Part shown: positions 32,148 through 46,152 of the stretch, piece after piece
Layout: each line of letters begins with the position of its first letter
How positions within the stretch are numbered: the stretch's first letter is position 1
The notes under the pieces: model-generated
Database searches by the model: none
What the model was told of the DNA's origin: nothing
Seen by the model: the letters and a program-made list of their open reading frames with translations, nothing else
Assembly (NCBI RefSeq): GCF_000350105.1
Contig: NZ_CAIY01000027.1
Span: 62,001 to 126,000 of the forward strand
Length of the DNA stretch: 64,000 nt
From: Richelia intracellularis HH01
GTDB taxonomy: Bacteria; Cyanobacteriota; Cyanobacteriia; Cyanobacteriales; Nostocaceae
Reading direction: 5' to 3'
Position numbers and translations under genes: made by a program

Positions 32148-33271
32148 TTTGAATATATTATGAACAGCTTTTACTACAAGAATAGTACTAAATAATTAGG
32201 GCGCTAGAGTACCTGCAAAGTAAATATATTCTGGTGATTGCTGCAAGTATCGGTAAGAATATACCTATTCAACTAGAAAGATATTGAGACTATTTATATT
32301 AGATTAATTGGCATATGATAATGTGTTAGGGGGGGAATAATAGGATATCCGATAAGTAGAATAAAATGATTCTATGAAAAAAGAGATAAATGTGTTTTAA
32401 GTAGGAATTTAGAAAGTAAACATCATAATTATAAGGCCTGAGGATATTTATATTTTCTGATGTGAGAATAGGCCAACAATATTAACAAAAAAATCCTATC
32501 TATATAAATCATCAGTTTTATATAGATAAACTTTGTTCACATAAAAATAAAATCTACTCTAATATAATCACGTTTACAAGTTATAAATAAATAACTGAAT
32601 CAAGTATATTTTGTATTATTTATATTATCGTTTGTCTAAGAAAATAGCCAGTCAAATTTAATGGTCAATTTTCATATATTTATGATATCTTCTCTAGTAA
32701 ATTTATATTTATTTTATATTAATCAAAAATAAAATATAAATTCGACTTAATTAATGTTATCAGGTACCTATAAATATGCCTTCATCTTTAATATAAAGAA
32801 TCAAATTAATCCTATTAAAACCCCAACTTATTTTTTGTATCTTCTAATTTTTATCTTGGAAATCCTATCTTTTCCCCAAAGCTAATTTTAAAACCTCTTA
32901 TTTTAGATTCTCCTATGGTTTAGTAATCCAGTTATAGCCTGGAGGGATCAGTAACTAAACTTTAGAGCTCATTATCAAATTAAATCGGCTCGATGAAAAA
33001 ACGCATTTGTCATTGCTATTTGCTCATCAAGGTCTCAAATGCTTGTCTATTGAAACACATTATTGTAAGCACCAGCCATATTTAGCTCAATATTTACTAT
33101 AAGGATTCTATCTATAAAGCTCACCCCAAAGCAGAAGGTTTTCAAATGTTTCATATTATGATTTTCACTACACAGAATTTCTCAATTAGGGAATTGGGAG
33201 AGAGCCCCCAATTTTTTGTTGTGGTATCAGTGTAACGTATTATTATTACACTATCAGTGTGATATAGAAGT
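32148..33271. other. 1.1-kb AT-rich gap
   Basis: No gene is visible. A 12-bp inverted repeat (TATCTATATAAA 32497-32508, complement 32517-32528) lies about 350 bases beyond the DUF790 gene. There are long A/T runs. It may include transcript ends from both sides but lacks a convincing terminator. Confidence 0.45.
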
Positions 33272-35798
<2,527 letters not shown>

Positions 35799-37529
35799 TT
35801 AATACTTTCTTTCCTTCGGCTCAAACATGGTAATTCTCACTGGACGATATTGGATATCAATGTTGGATGGGGAATAGTATGCTAATGTATGCTGAAGAAA
35901 GTTTTTATCATCTCTTTGTGGATAATCTTCACGGAAATGTGCTCCACGACTTTCACGACGATTTAGAGCTGATGTCATGATTGTCTGCCCCACCACTATC
36001 AGGCTTTGGAATTCCAAAGCCTCAATAATTTCCGTATTCCAACATTTACTCTTATCATTCAAGCAAATTTGCGAATATCGTTCTTGTATATTTCTTAATT
36101 TATCCAATCCTGTTTGCAAAATGTGTTCCTTTCTATATACACCACAATATTCCGTCATAATATCTTGGAATTCCTGACGGACTTGGTTAATATGGTACAT
36201 TCCTTTCTTATCTAAGAGGTCTTGGACAGTTTGTTCAGCATTTCTTACGTATAATTGTTCGTCTATAGCTGGTAACTTGCGATTCTGAACATACTCTGCG
36301 ATTACAGCACCAGTTCTTTTACCATAAACAATACACTCCAAAAGGGAGTTGCTACCTAAACGATTAGCCCCATGTACTGATATACAAGCACTCTCACCGG
36401 AGGCAAAGAATCCGGAAACTAAAGTATCATTTTTAGCGAGGACTTGTCCATCATTATTAACAGGAATACCTCCCATACAATAATGAATTGTGGGGCGTAC
36501 TGGCATAGGTTCATTTAACGCATCTACGCCTACTAAACGGTGAGCCTCCTCCCAACAGAAAGGAATTCGACTCATAATCTTTTCTTTACCCATATGACGT
36601 AGATCCAAGTAGACAAAGGGTCCTCCAGGGCTGCCATCAGGATTTATACCTCGACCAGCACGAATTTCGCTAGTGATTGCCCTTGAAGTAATATCTCGGG
36701 GAGCCAGTTCCATACGACTAGGAGCATAGTTTGCCATAAAGCGCTCACCTTGACTATTAATCAAATATGCTCCTTCTCCCCGTACAGCCTCAGAAATCAA
36801 TACTCCCACAGGATATAAACCTGTGGGATGGAACTGCACGAACTCCATATCCTGCAGTGGTAAACCAGCCATGGCAGTCATGGCTAATCCATCCCCAGTA
36901 CAGGCGAAATCATTGGAGGTTGTGTTGTATACACGTCCATAACCCCCTGTGGCAAACATGACAGCTTTTGAACGTACCACCTGAAATTGTCCACTTTCAA
37001 TGTGGTACATAACCAAACCCTTAACTTCCCCATCTTCTAAAATCAGCTGCATTACATACCACTCATCGTAAATATGCACCCCACACCGCCGTAGGTTACT
37101 TACCAGTTCATGTAAAATTGCATGGCCAGTTTTATCCGCAGCATAGCAAGTACGATTATGAGTATGTCCACCAAAAGCTCTTTGGGCAATTTTGCCATCA
37201 TCTAAACGAGAGAATAATACTCCCATGTGTTCCAAATCAATGACTACATCTGGTGCTGTTTTTGTTAGGATTGCGACCGCATCCTGATCTGCCAAATAAT
37301 CGGAGCCTTTTATTGTGTCAAATGCATGAGCTTCCCAACTGTCTTTATCATCGACATTCTTTAAGCTTGCAGCTATGCCACCTTGAGCAGCCACAGAATG
37401 AGAGCGAATAGGATGAGTTTTCGCCACTACAGCCACTTGCAAAGTCGGATCGATGCGAGCAATTTCCACTGCTGCTCGACAACCTGCTAAACCACCACCA
37501 ACTATGATTACATCGAAACTAATCATCAT
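35799..37529 (-). CDS. sdhA: Succinate dehydrogenase/fumarate reductase flavoprotein subunit
   Basis: The catalytic flavoprotein of succinate dehydrogenase, feeding electrons from succinate into the thylakoid or plasma-membrane quinone pool. The 576-residue protein has the FAD motif IIVGGGLAGCRAA, His44 in IRSHSVAAQGG (position of the covalently FAD-linked His), FGGHTHNRTCYAADKTGHAI, the substrate region FVQFHPTGLYPVGVLISEAV and ASGESACISVHGANRLGSNS. SdhB is not adjacent, as is common in cyanobacteria. Confidence 0.94.
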   Translation of the reverse strand: MMISFDVIIVGGGLAGCRAAVEIARIDPTLQVAVVAKTHPIRSHSVAAQGGIAASLKNVDDKDSWEAHAFDTIKGSDYLADQDAVAILTKTAPDVVIDLEHMGVLFSRLDDGKIAQRAFGGHTHNRTCYAADKTGHAILHELVSNLRRCGVHIYDEWYVMQLILEDGEVKGLVMYHIESGQFQVVRSKAVMFATGGYGRVYNTTSNDFACTGDGLAMTAMAGLPLQDMEFVQFHPTGLYPVGVLISEAVRGEGAYLINSQGERFMANYAPSRMELAPRDITSRAITSEIRAGRGINPDGSPGGPFVYLDLRHMGKEKIMSRIPFCWEEAHRLVGVDALNEPMPVRPTIHYCMGGIPVNNDGQVLAKNDTLVSGFFASGESACISVHGANRLGSNSLLECIVYGKRTGAVIAEYVQNRKLPAIDEQLYVRNAEQTVQDLLDKKGMYHINQVRQEFQDIMTEYCGVYRKEHILQTGLDKLRNIQERYSQICLNDKSKCWNTEIIEALEFQSLIVVGQTIMTSALNRRESRGAHFREDYPQRDDKNFLQHTLAYYSPSNIDIQYRPVRITMFEPKERKY

Positions 37530-37964
37530 GATTTCCCAATTACTAATAAAACTTACTGCACACCAGGCCTTTTGCCAAAATTACAAAATAAAAAATACTA
37601 CTACTTTCCTAGGGATGAGATCCTCAGCATTTATAACACTTATTTGAGGTACTGCAGGCAATACAGGCAAAACAGAGCTAATTCAAACAAATTCCTTGCC
37701 GTATGAATTTCTGAATTTATAGCAAAGCATAAAAGCACATTGGCTTGTACTGCAAGAAGGAATTTCCTAATTATGAAAAAACTATGAACTCAATATTTGG
37801 TTGGTAATTTATTTTAGAATTATGAGACATTATAGTTCATTTGTACTCATAAAGGGACCATGCTATGAAACATGCCATACATCTAGTTTAAAGAAGGAGT
37901 GTACCGATAGATTGATATCCCAGGCTAATTGGTACAATCCTCTTACATATTAAATGGTTGCTTC
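37530..37964. other. Spacer between sdhA and a small membrane protein gene
   Basis: No gene is visible. At its right edge lies a 15-base tandem duplication (TTAAATGGTTGCTTC at 37950-37964 and again at 37965-37979) that straddles the stop of the next gene. Confidence 0.5.
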
Positions 37965-38276
37965 TTAAATGGTTGCTTCTAAAGCCCTACTATGGGAAAT
38001 AGATTCAGATTTATCTAACCTCGTTCCTATATTTTCTAAAGGCATTAACTCAATGCGATTTAATAAAGTTGTCACGAAGGCAAATAGCAAGAAGGGTAGA
38101 GAAAAGAGAATAATCAGCGCCACTGTTGCTAAGGCATATAGGGGCTCTGTTGCGCCCATTAATGCCAGAGATGCAGCCAAGCTCAAGGTGATTGTCACTA
38201 GCCATACTATGATTTGACCATAAATATCCCCAAAAGCTAAAGTACACACAAACCTATAACCTTGTATGTTATTCAT
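37965..38276 (-). CDS. Conserved small membrane protein
   Basis: A 103-residue protein with two hydrophobic segments (IIVWLVTITLSLAASLALM; ALATVALIILFSLPFLLFAF). It has a polar N-terminus, MNNIQGYRFVCTLAFGDIYG, and a charged tail. I recall close relatives in Nostoc-type genomes, all uncharacterised. The stop lies at the junction of a 15-base tandem duplication, so the last codons and stop are repeated just downstream. Function unknown. Confidence 0.7.
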   Translation of the reverse strand: MNNIQGYRFVCTLAFGDIYGQIIVWLVTITLSLAASLALMGATEPLYALATVALIILFSLPFLLFAFVTTLLNRIELMPLENIGTRLDKSESISHSRALEATI

Positions 38277-39749
38277 TGCAATTTACCTTATGCTTATCCC
38301 TATATTTTTACATTATTAAAGTAATGTTGGTTTACTAAACGGTTTCTAAATATTTTTGTAAGTTTCGTAATATATCTTCACAGATAACCTTACTTGAATT
38401 CTAATGTTGGATAATCTACATATACTTATCGTTCCAACTATTTTTTAGTATTTTTCCATTCTCCTCTGGTATAATCTCTGGTATAATATTCCTAGGATCA
38501 ATTAAAAATAATTTTCTGATCTTCATAAGTTATTCTTATCAGCTTATATCAGCCTAATTGAGAATTCCTTCTATTAATTATAATCCTCTCAGTCAAGGGA
38601 TTGTAGTTTTTTTGTCATATTAAAAAGTAAGTTACACAAACAAATAAGGTTTTTGAATTTAAATTCAACTCCTTATTTATTTCCTAATATTATTAAGTAG
38701 AAATGATTAAGTAAAAAAAATATACGCTACAATGTATCGATTTCTCATAAACTTATTATAGTATGATAAAAACATATGTATTTAGCAGTAACAAAAAATT
38801 TGAATTTGGTTCTTGTCCTCCTTTGATCGATTTTAAAAGCATAGCAAATTCGTAATTATCTTTTCTGGAGAAGAGCTATAAACTCAGTCCTTTTAATAAA
38901 GGTGAGTTTTTTCTTCTTTGGCAAAGCCTAAACTGATTATAAAATTTTCAACATAACTATAAGCATTTTCCAAAATCTACCAGTTTCTATTGGAGTGACA
39001 GACTCAAAATTTGGTGTGGGGAAAATGAAAAGGGGAAGAAGAATCTAATTGGAAATACTACCTAAGCAGTGAAATCTGTTACTCTTAACTTACCAGGAAT
39101 ATATCTTTTACCACTTCTACTTGTAGGTTTCTAATAGTACAGGATAACAGCCTATTTGCAACAGAGCAGTAAATTTTAATGGTTATGCAATTTTACAAAA
39201 CCCATAGGGCAGCATTCTTAATCTCGTTCATAGTAAAGTTAAATTAGGAGAAATGTTCTTTTTGTTATATTTAGTTCATGTATTTATATATTCATGCTTC
39301 AAAAATTTATCTAGGGTTTCAAGCTATGTAATTTATCCCCAATTATCTTTATAAGATTAGAATTTGGTCATATGTGTATATATGTATTGCTATTGCCTTA
39401 TGAGGAAGTCAATTCATATACCAGCTATAACTTGCCAATAGGCATTATTATGAATAATATCTTGCATCTACTCTTGATAAAACATTTTTAGTCCAGGAAG
39501 ATAGCGACTGGAAGACAATAATAAAAGGATTTACTAGGGTAAAAAATAAACTTATGGGGGGAGAATGCAAAATCAATGTTGTGTCAAAAAACTCTTTTTA
39601 AATAGGTTAAATTAGGAGTAAAAAAATCTAAAATAGATATTAAATTTACAAAATCAAGAACAACCACACGACCACTCACAGCTGATTTGTTTTACTCACC
39701 CCAGCTGTCAGGTGCTATGGGTTAATTATCAATTCTGGCACAAGATGAA
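38277..39749. other. 1.5-kb gap upstream of sasA
   Basis: Strongly AT-rich, no gene or RNA recognised. It holds the promoters of the small membrane protein gene (-) and sasA (+). Confidence 0.45.
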
Positions 39750-40961
39750 ATGCAAGTTTCCCAGGATACCAGTATTTATTTTGAGGCTCCATTACAACTG
39801 TTACTATTTATTGATGGAAGATCAAAGTCTCGACAGGAAGTACAGCAGATTCGTAGTTATTTAAGTGAGTTACAAGCCATATATGACTTTGAGTTGCAAA
39901 CTATTGATGTTGGAAAACAACCATATTTGGCAGAACACTTTAAATTAGTGGCAACTCCTGCTTTAATTAAAATTCAACCAGAACCGCGACAAATCCTTGC
40001 TGGTAGTACCATTATTACTCAGCTGAAAATATGGTGGCCCCGCTGGCAAACCGCAGTGGAAGCATATTTGAAATTACATCAAAACTGTCAGGATTTAGAA
40101 GAACCTCATCATACTGGAAGTATCTCTTTAGAGTCATTAGTATTATCTAGGCCATCTTCGATTAGTTCCGTAGCTGTTTCTGAAGAGTTAATACGCTTAT
40201 CAGATGAAATTTTTTGTTTAAAGCAAGAAAAAGAAAAATTGCAAGAGCAACTCCAGTTTAAAGATCGTGTCATTGCTATGTTAGCTCATGATTTACGTAA
40301 TCCACTAACAGCTGCTGCAATCGCTATTGATACCTTAAAGTCAAACTATAATGTCGAGAAGGGGGAATTTTCACGTTTGTCTCCCAAAATGGTAATGCAC
40401 TTGTTTAAACAGTCACGAAATCAAGTGCAAATAATGAACCGCATGATTACAGATCTATTGAAGGTTGGTCATAGTAAGGACAGAAAATTTCCAATCCAAC
40501 CACAAAAGTTGGAAATAGGTCAACTTTGTTTGGATACAATATATGAGTTATGTGATAGCTACATGAGTAAATCCATCACTATTGAGAAAGATATTCCCAA
40601 GGATTTGCCCTATGTATACGCAGATCCAGAGCGTATTCATCAGGTACTTATAAATCTTTTTGATAATGCCATAAAATACACACCTGCTAATGGCAGAATT
40701 TGCATAAGTGCATTGCACCGAACTACTCAAAAGGTTCAATGTAGTATTAGTGATACTGGTCCGGGAATTCCTGAAGACAACCGCGAACAAATATTTGAAA
40801 ATCGCTTTCGTCTAGAACGGGATAAGAAGCAAGATGGGTATGGTATTGGTTTGTCCTTTTGTCAACGTATCATTCAGGCTCACTTTGGTCGTATTTGGGT
40901 AGAGAGCACACCCAACGGAGGAGCACTATTTCATTTTACCTTACCAGTTTATCCAGATTGA
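39750..40961 (+). CDS. sasA: Adaptive-response sensor histidine kinase SasA (clock output)
   Basis: SasA reads the KaiC clock and phosphorylates RpaA to drive circadian transcription. The 403-residue protein begins with a KaiB-like thioredoxin-fold domain (residues ~15-105; [20 protein letters not shown]). This is followed by a coiled coil, the H-box [20 protein letters not shown] with phospho-acceptor His180, and an ATPase domain with [23 protein letters not shown] and [13 protein letters not shown]. The family normally has about 385-400 residues. No kai gene is nearby. Confidence 0.94.
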   Translation: MQVSQDTSIYFEAPLQLLLFIDGRSKSRQEVQQIRSYLSELQAIYDFELQTIDVGKQPYLAEHFKLVATPALIKIQPEPRQILAGSTIITQLKIWWPRWQTAVEAYLKLHQNCQDLEEPHHTGSISLESLVLSRPSSISSVAVSEELIRLSDEIFCLKQEKEKLQEQLQFKDRVIAMLAHDLRNPLTAAAIAIDTLKSNYNVEKGEFSRLSPKMVMHLFKQSRNQVQIMNRMITDLLKVGHSKDRKFPIQPQKLEIGQLCLDTIYELCDSYMSKSITIEKDIPKDLPYVYADPERIHQVLINLFDNAIKYTPANGRICISALHRTTQKVQCSISDTGPGIPEDNREQIFENRFRLERDKKQDGYGIGLSFCQRIIQAHFGRIWVESTPNGGALFHFTLPVYPD

Positions 40962-42023
40962 GATAATCCTTGATTATTAAACTTGTAAGTAAGGTAAAAA
41001 TATTAACACTTACCATAATAATGTCTTGTGAAAGAGACATTATTATGAAGCTAAGAAACATAATTTCTGTCAGTAATTTTAGCAGGAAATGGAAGATTAG
41101 ACATGATAATTAACTCATGAGTCTAGTATGAAGCAATCATAGAAAACTCAGGAGAATATGCTTGCAGTCAATTTTGAATGGTTCACATTTGGAAGACTGA
41201 CTTAACTAGTTAGTTTAATTTCTACCATTATCAAATCAAAAAACTATTTGCTCCAATAGACATTTTAGGAATTACTGTGGCTAAGGTTAGTAGGGGTGTA
41301 TAAGACAGCATAACAACCACAAATAGTTATAAACAGATAATTTTATTCTATCCTTAGGAAGAATAAATGTTATAATATAGCAATATTACTTAAACAGTAT
41401 AAGCGAATTTATTGACTGTTTTGATCAGTTTAAACGAGTTGTAATTAATTAAGTCAAAGTTTTTTATTTAACACCTTTAAGATTAGACTAAACAAAAATC
41501 GGATTATATCTAAAAAAAACAAAGATTTACTACCAGGGAATTTTCGATGGTAGTTAAACGTAAAATTAAATCAAGAGAAGTTCATGGGGGAATTTCGGTG
41601 GGTCTATATTTATAAGGTATCGTCAGCAAGTATGCTTGGTAATAGCCTGATTGAAATGAATATGGGGCTTATTGAAATCCAAAAACATTAAAAAATGAAA
41701 TTTTCATCTAGAGTAACAACTCAAATAGGATAAATTAGCCCAATAACAAAAGAATAAAATCTGAAACTTGAGTTAATCAAGTATATTCTATGAGAATAAT
41801 TTTACCAGGATAAGGTTCTAAAATTCAATAGGTGTTATTTTCAGAGTCAGATTGATGATTTTTTATTGCATACTAATGGTCCTGGACTATGAAGTTTATA
41901 GCAGCTTAGAATAAACCTTGCAGACAAATAAATAGGTTGATGCATAAGTGTTGATGCATAAGTTAAGTTTAAAAGCCCTAAACTATTTTCCAAGAACTCT
42001 CAATCTAATACTTATGTCTTCTC
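40962..42023. other. 1-kb gap with a hairpin after sasA
   Basis: A perfect 13-bp inverted repeat (CATAATAATGTCT 41014-41026, complement 41035-41047, 8-base loop) lies 52 bases after the sasA stop and may end or protect its transcript, though no T-run follows. The rest is AT-rich with no gene. Confidence 0.55.
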
Positions 42024-42473
42024 TTATCCATCTCCTCCTTTACATTTAACTTGTTGCCAAATACCATTTTCCTGAAGGAGATAAATAATCTGGGTATTAG
42101 CTTCAGGAAAAGCAAAGTCATCTAACTCATATAAATTTACCCACCGTACCTCATCGCATTCTAGAGGCTGTGGAATACCCCCAATATGAAGACATTGATG
42201 CACATTTAGACTTACATAGAGGTTATTATAATTGTGATTAATAGTAATTAATTGCTCTACTACTTCAATATTAATTCCCAGCTCTTCTGAGATTTCTCTT
42301 TGAATACATTCCTCTACTGTTTCTCCTGATTCTACTTTACCACCAGGAAACTCCCATAATCCCCCCATAAAAGTATTTGGAAGACGTCGACTAATTAATA
42401 TTTGACCTTTTTTATTCCAAATAACTGCAACACCAATTAACTTACGAGAGACATGTATATTTTCAATATTCAT
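42024..42473 (-). CDS. mutT: NUDIX hydrolase, MutT-type 8-oxo-dGTP diphosphatase
   Basis: A 149-residue NUDIX enzyme, probably sanitising oxidised nucleotides. The NUDIX box GGKVESGETVEECIQREISE continues into ELGI and matches GX5EX7REUXEEXGU. The MutT-like LISRRLPNTFMGGLWEFPGG precedes it, and the C-terminal CDEVRWVNLYELDDFAFPEA is typical. In some cyanobacteria MutT is tied to mutY or thiE; here it stands alone. Exact substrate is inferred. Confidence 0.85.
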   Translation of the reverse strand: MNIENIHVSRKLIGVAVIWNKKGQILISRRLPNTFMGGLWEFPGGKVESGETVEECIQREISEELGINIEVVEQLITINHNYNNLYVSLNVHQCLHIGGIPQPLECDEVRWVNLYELDDFAFPEANTQIIYLLQENGIWQQVKCKGGDG

Positions 42474-43516
42474 TTATTTATAAATTCTAATTCATTTTTT
42501 TTTGGAAAAGAATTAAAAAAGGCAGAAAAATATCAAAATATGGGTGAAATTGTAAGAATTAAAAGTCATGTTATCATTAGTATCTTGAGCATATAATTAT
42601 GTAATTTTATATCCGAGTTTTAGACTATAATAACAGCTAAGACTTGGTAATACAGTTTTTGACATGCATTAAAACCCAGAATAATTTTAAAATGGGATTC
42701 AAAGCTCAGTTGTACAATTTATAATTTTACCCAAGATTCTTACTTGGCATTACTTTTACCCCACAATTAACTGCTTCATTTAAGTGTATTAATGGATTTA
42801 TGAATTGTAAATGAATTTAGAGGTTAGTTTGGTCACGGAAATGGGATTCTTATAACTTGGGTTAAATAGAATAAAACAATTTATTGAGTATTTTGGTGGT
42901 ATTGAATATCCAATTGATTATCCTTGATGCATGTAAGAACAAACATCGAATTTTTCTGGTAAAAGAGAAATACACACTTGCAAATACATTGTAAGACAAG
43001 AGAAGATTCAGGAAATAAGGATTATAGTTGGTTTTAAGCAAGGCAAATCCATTTTAGGTGGGATTTATAATAAAAAGTCCTATTATTCTGATATCACCAG
43101 AACTGGTATGTACTATAAATCCCACCTAAAATGGATTTGGGATGAATTTGAGCTTAAAGACATTAGAATTAAGTGGAATAATGCTCTGAACCTACTTAAC
43201 AAGCCTCAAAGTAATCAACTAACTAAAAGAAAGAAAATCAAAACCAATATTCACGTTAATCAGCGTATAGCCTATCAAGATGCTTATGTAGGTTTGAAAT
43301 TATGAAATGATATCATGACGGAATTGAGGGTTTTAATTCTTATTAAAATGATCACTAACACTGGGTAATTTAATTTTCCATTTGAATGGAACCTTAAAAG
43401 AGGCCTTATAAACAAATGGGATGAAATCATTGAAAATGAATTCTTAGGTTTATCGTTTAATAACTCTAATTATTTACTTGTCTACTGTTGCCAAGGCAAA
43501 TATGCAGCAGAAGACA
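42474..43516. other. 1-kb gap with a long inverted repeat
   Basis: No intact gene except a 65-codon plus-strand frame (43108-43305) of unknown relationship that contains the right arm of a 26-bp inverted repeat (see separate entry). Otherwise AT-rich. Confidence 0.45.
43044..43139. repeat. Perfect 26-bp inverted repeat
   Basis: Left arm 43044-43069 and right arm 43114-43139 are exact complements (core AAATCCCACCTAAAATGG) around a 44-base spacer. The right arm encodes YKSHLKWI inside the 43108-43305 frame, and the left arm encodes the same on the minus strand. So it may be an inverted partial duplication, a miniature element or the end of a dead transposon. Confidence 0.8.
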
Positions 43517-44275
43517 TCACGATACAATTAATTGCCCAAGTTCATCAGGGGTAAGGCGAGAGTGGATAATCTGACCATCAATAAACCAAATTATGCGTTG
43601 GGTATGCCGAGCAACCTCCAATTCATGAGTTACCATCACTACAGTCATACCATTAGCATTTAATTCGCCAAAAATATCTAATATTTCTTGGGTTGTATAT
43701 GAGTCAAGAGCACCTGTTGGCTCATCAGCCAGTAGTAATACGGGGTTATTGATAATAGCACGAGTAATAGCCACCCTTTGTTGTTGTCCTCCAGATAACT
43801 GAGTGGGCCTATTGTTAAAATGCTTTTCCAACCCGACTCTTATTAGTGATTCTTTTGCCCTATCATAACGTTCCCTGGATGGTATACCTGCATAGACCAT
43901 GGGTAGCATAACATTTTCTAGAGCAGACAGTTGGGGTAATAAATGAAACTGCTGGAACACAAAGCCAACTTTTTGATTACGAATGTGAGCCAGTTTTCCA
44001 TCATCCATTTGGGCAACGTCAACGTTATCTAAATAATAAGTTCCAGAAGTAGGGCGATCTAAACAACCGATAATATTCATAGCAGTTGATTTCCCTGATC
44101 CAGATGGACCCATAATTGAACAATACTCGCATGTTTCCACTATTAGGCTAACATCGCTCAGGGCATTAACTTCTGTTGCTCCAGTGCCATAAACTTTAGA
44201 AATATGTTCCAAGTAGATAGTTTTGTTGCTTGCTACAGGAGTAATAGTTAAATCTTGATAATGTTGATTATTCAT
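43517..44275 (-). CDS. ABC transporter ATP-binding protein (MacB/LolD type)
   Basis: A 252-residue ATPase of the MacB/LolD/FtsE group, which energises transmembrane export or envelope remodelling by a separate permease. Walker A is MGPSGSGKST, Q-loop VFQQFHLLPQLSALENVMLP, signature QLSGGQQQRVAITRAI, Walker B LLLADEPTGALD and H-loop MVTHELEVA. No permease or membrane-fusion gene flanks it, so its partner is unknown. It resembles MacB-type ATPases more than DevA. Confidence 0.88.
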   Translation of the reverse strand: MNNQHYQDLTITPVASNKTIYLEHISKVYGTGATEVNALSDVSLIVETCEYCSIMGPSGSGKSTAMNIIGCLDRPTSGTYYLDNVDVAQMDDGKLAHIRNQKVGFVFQQFHLLPQLSALENVMLPMVYAGIPSRERYDRAKESLIRVGLEKHFNNRPTQLSGGQQQRVAITRAIINNPVLLLADEPTGALDSYTTQEILDIFGELNANGMTVVMVTHELEVARHTQRIIWFIDGQIIHSRLTPDELGQLIVS

Positions 44276-44686
44276 AAGCTGATAAAGGTGAATAAAACTA
44301 TTTTGACTGGTAAGTTATAGAAGAGGGGAATGAATCAAAGTATGAAATGCGAGAAAAGCTACTTTGCCCAAGGTCACAAATGAAAAGCAAATTCTAAACT
44401 TTTTGCAATTTCTAGTTACTTTGCAAAGCCAGGCTTAGATATAGATTATGGAATAAACTACGAAAATATCTTTTTCTGACTCTGGCTACACTAATTAACC
44501 TTATATCTTCCAATTTCTAAGACAAAGTGTTAATTTGTATATTTTTTACTTTACAGTTATTAAAATAAAATATCTTAAATTTAGCTCTTATTAAGTATTG
44601 ATTAGTGTTTATCCAGAAATGAAATAGGTCCCATCAATTATACGGAACCTATACGCATATGGTTAATAGTGAAAAGTTTAATGAGA
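44276..44686. other. Spacer between psb34 and the ABC ATPase gene
   Basis: A 411-base AT-rich spacer, no gene or clear terminator seen. Confidence 0.45.
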
Positions 44687-44866
44687 TTAACTTACACTGG
44701 ATATATAGTAGGCAACAAAGATGAGAGCACCTACCATAGTGGCACCTAAAATTCCCAGGAAAATAAAATTACGTTTTTGCCTAGCATTTGGCGGTTCTGC
44801 TTTATAAACTTGAGGCTCGCTGGCAAAATTATTAAGACGTCCACCTTCTTCATTTGTGTAGGGCAT
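44687..44866 (-). CDS. psb34: Photosystem II assembly protein Psb34
   Basis: A 59-residue single-helix protein. The N-terminus MPYTNEEGGRLNNFASEPQV matches the Psb34 pattern (Y-T-x-E-x-GGRLNNFA-x-EP-x-V-Y), followed by KAEPPNARQKR and one transmembrane helix (FIFLGILGATMVGALIFVAY). Psb34 binds CP47 during late photosystem II assembly and competes with high-light-inducible proteins. It is encoded alone, 221 bases downstream of the DUF3386 gene on the same strand. Confidence 0.82.
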   Translation of the reverse strand: MPYTNEEGGRLNNFASEPQVYKAEPPNARQKRNFIFLGILGATMVGALIFVAYYISSVS

Positions 44867-45087
44867 ATGTTATGGGTTCCTAAATCTTGTTTTTCGTATT
44901 ATTTTGTAAGCATATATTTTAATTTCCACTTAACTTCAAAAGGAAGGGGGAGTTAATTGTATGCTAGAGACTAAGGATTATAAACTGAGGAATATCCTGC
45001 TACAAGCCAGTGGGGGATTAGTTGCAAACTTGCCTTTTTACAGGTAGAAATTTGTGGTGTCTTTGTGATTCCTAACATTTTTACTTT

Positions 45088-45741
45088 TCAGACTGATATG
45101 CCTGACAGTTGAATATTTTCAAAGATAAATTCCTGTGGCAAGGTTTCACCCACAATTCCAGTACTAATTATACGACGACTGAGGATGAAGTAATTGCCTA
45201 CTTTTTGGTATTCATCTGAAAAATTGCTTTTGTCACCCCTCTGCTCGCCAGTTTTTGGGTCATGGTATACGGAGTCATAACGGCAAGATAGATATCCTTC
45301 ACCAGTGTTATAGCTGGCAAAGGTATTAATAGTCACTAAAACTCCATTAATGTGACGGCAGACTAGACATACCTCATTATTGCTAAGCTTGTATTTATCC
45401 CCAGCAGATTTACCCCCAACAAGAATTTCTACCCTTCCAGTTTCATCAGTATCTCCATAACTAAAGGTATTAGCACCATGGGTGTCATCAAAGCTACGAC
45501 GGACACGGTGAATTGATGTTTCCCACAATTGATTATGAATTGCCTTCTGTGCATGATCATCATCAATACCCAAAACCTCAGCTTTTAAATCTTGGTTAAT
45601 ACGAGCTATACCTTTGATTGACTGATCTTCATATTTATAAGTAATTTCTGCACTATACCCAGGAAAATTCTTATCCCAGGTATAGCGATTTTCATAAGCG
45701 GCACGAAACAAGTCTTTAGCTGTCACTTTAGTTATTGTCAT
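45088..45741 (-). CDS. DUF3386 family protein
   Basis: A 217-residue soluble protein that I recognise as the cyanobacterial/plastid DUF3386 type. Hallmarks are AKDLFRAAYENRYTWDKNFP, GYSAEITYKYE, HRVRRSFDDTHGANTFSYGD and FILSRRIISTGIVGETLPQE. No catalytic motif or membrane segment is visible. Function is unknown to me. It is transcribed toward psb34. Confidence 0.83.
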   Translation of the reverse strand: MTITKVTAKDLFRAAYENRYTWDKNFPGYSAEITYKYEDQSIKGIARINQDLKAEVLGIDDDHAQKAIHNQLWETSIHRVRRSFDDTHGANTFSYGDTDETGRVEILVGGKSAGDKYKLSNNEVCLVCRHINGVLVTINTFASYNTGEGYLSCRYDSVYHDPKTGEQRGDKSNFSDEYQKVGNYFILSRRIISTGIVGETLPQEFIFENIQLSGISV

Positions 45742-46152
45742 CGACTTTCCCCAAATTATATTTTTCTTACTTATATCTTCTCTGGTACTAGCATAAAAGT
45801 AATTTTGGCATAGTGGTAGTCCCGATTATCGAAAAAATATGCTCAACGGAAGAAATATATAGTGTATATGATCCAAGTGAAGCGTAAGGTAAAATATAAT
45901 CTTTCTCAAAACTTACAGGGTAAGACACTGATGAATTTAGAAGATGTTTAATTGGAAGAATATGTTTTTTTCTCAATGTAACATAACTATATACACATTC
46001 TTTTGATCTTAAGTAATTTTGGCAAACTACTACCACTATTCAACTAAACACTACAAAAACTAAAATTATTGTGTTGTTGCTGCAATACTACGAAGAGTAA
46101 AATCAATAGAGGTCAGATTATCCCACTATGAATTTCTTGAAAATTCTAGTAT
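45742..46152. other. Spacer between sipA and the DUF3386 gene
   Basis: A 411-base spacer. An 82-codon minus-strand frame (45788-46036) has no family resemblance and I do not call it a gene. Confidence 0.45.

Noticed and set aside
43108-43305. 65-codon frame as a transposase remnant
   Set aside because: No transposase motif is visible; only the inverted repeat suggests a mobile origin, which is not enough.
43517-44275. DevA, the heterocyst glycolipid exporter ATPase
   Set aside because: The sequence matches the MacB/LolD pattern instead and no devB or devC is adjacent.
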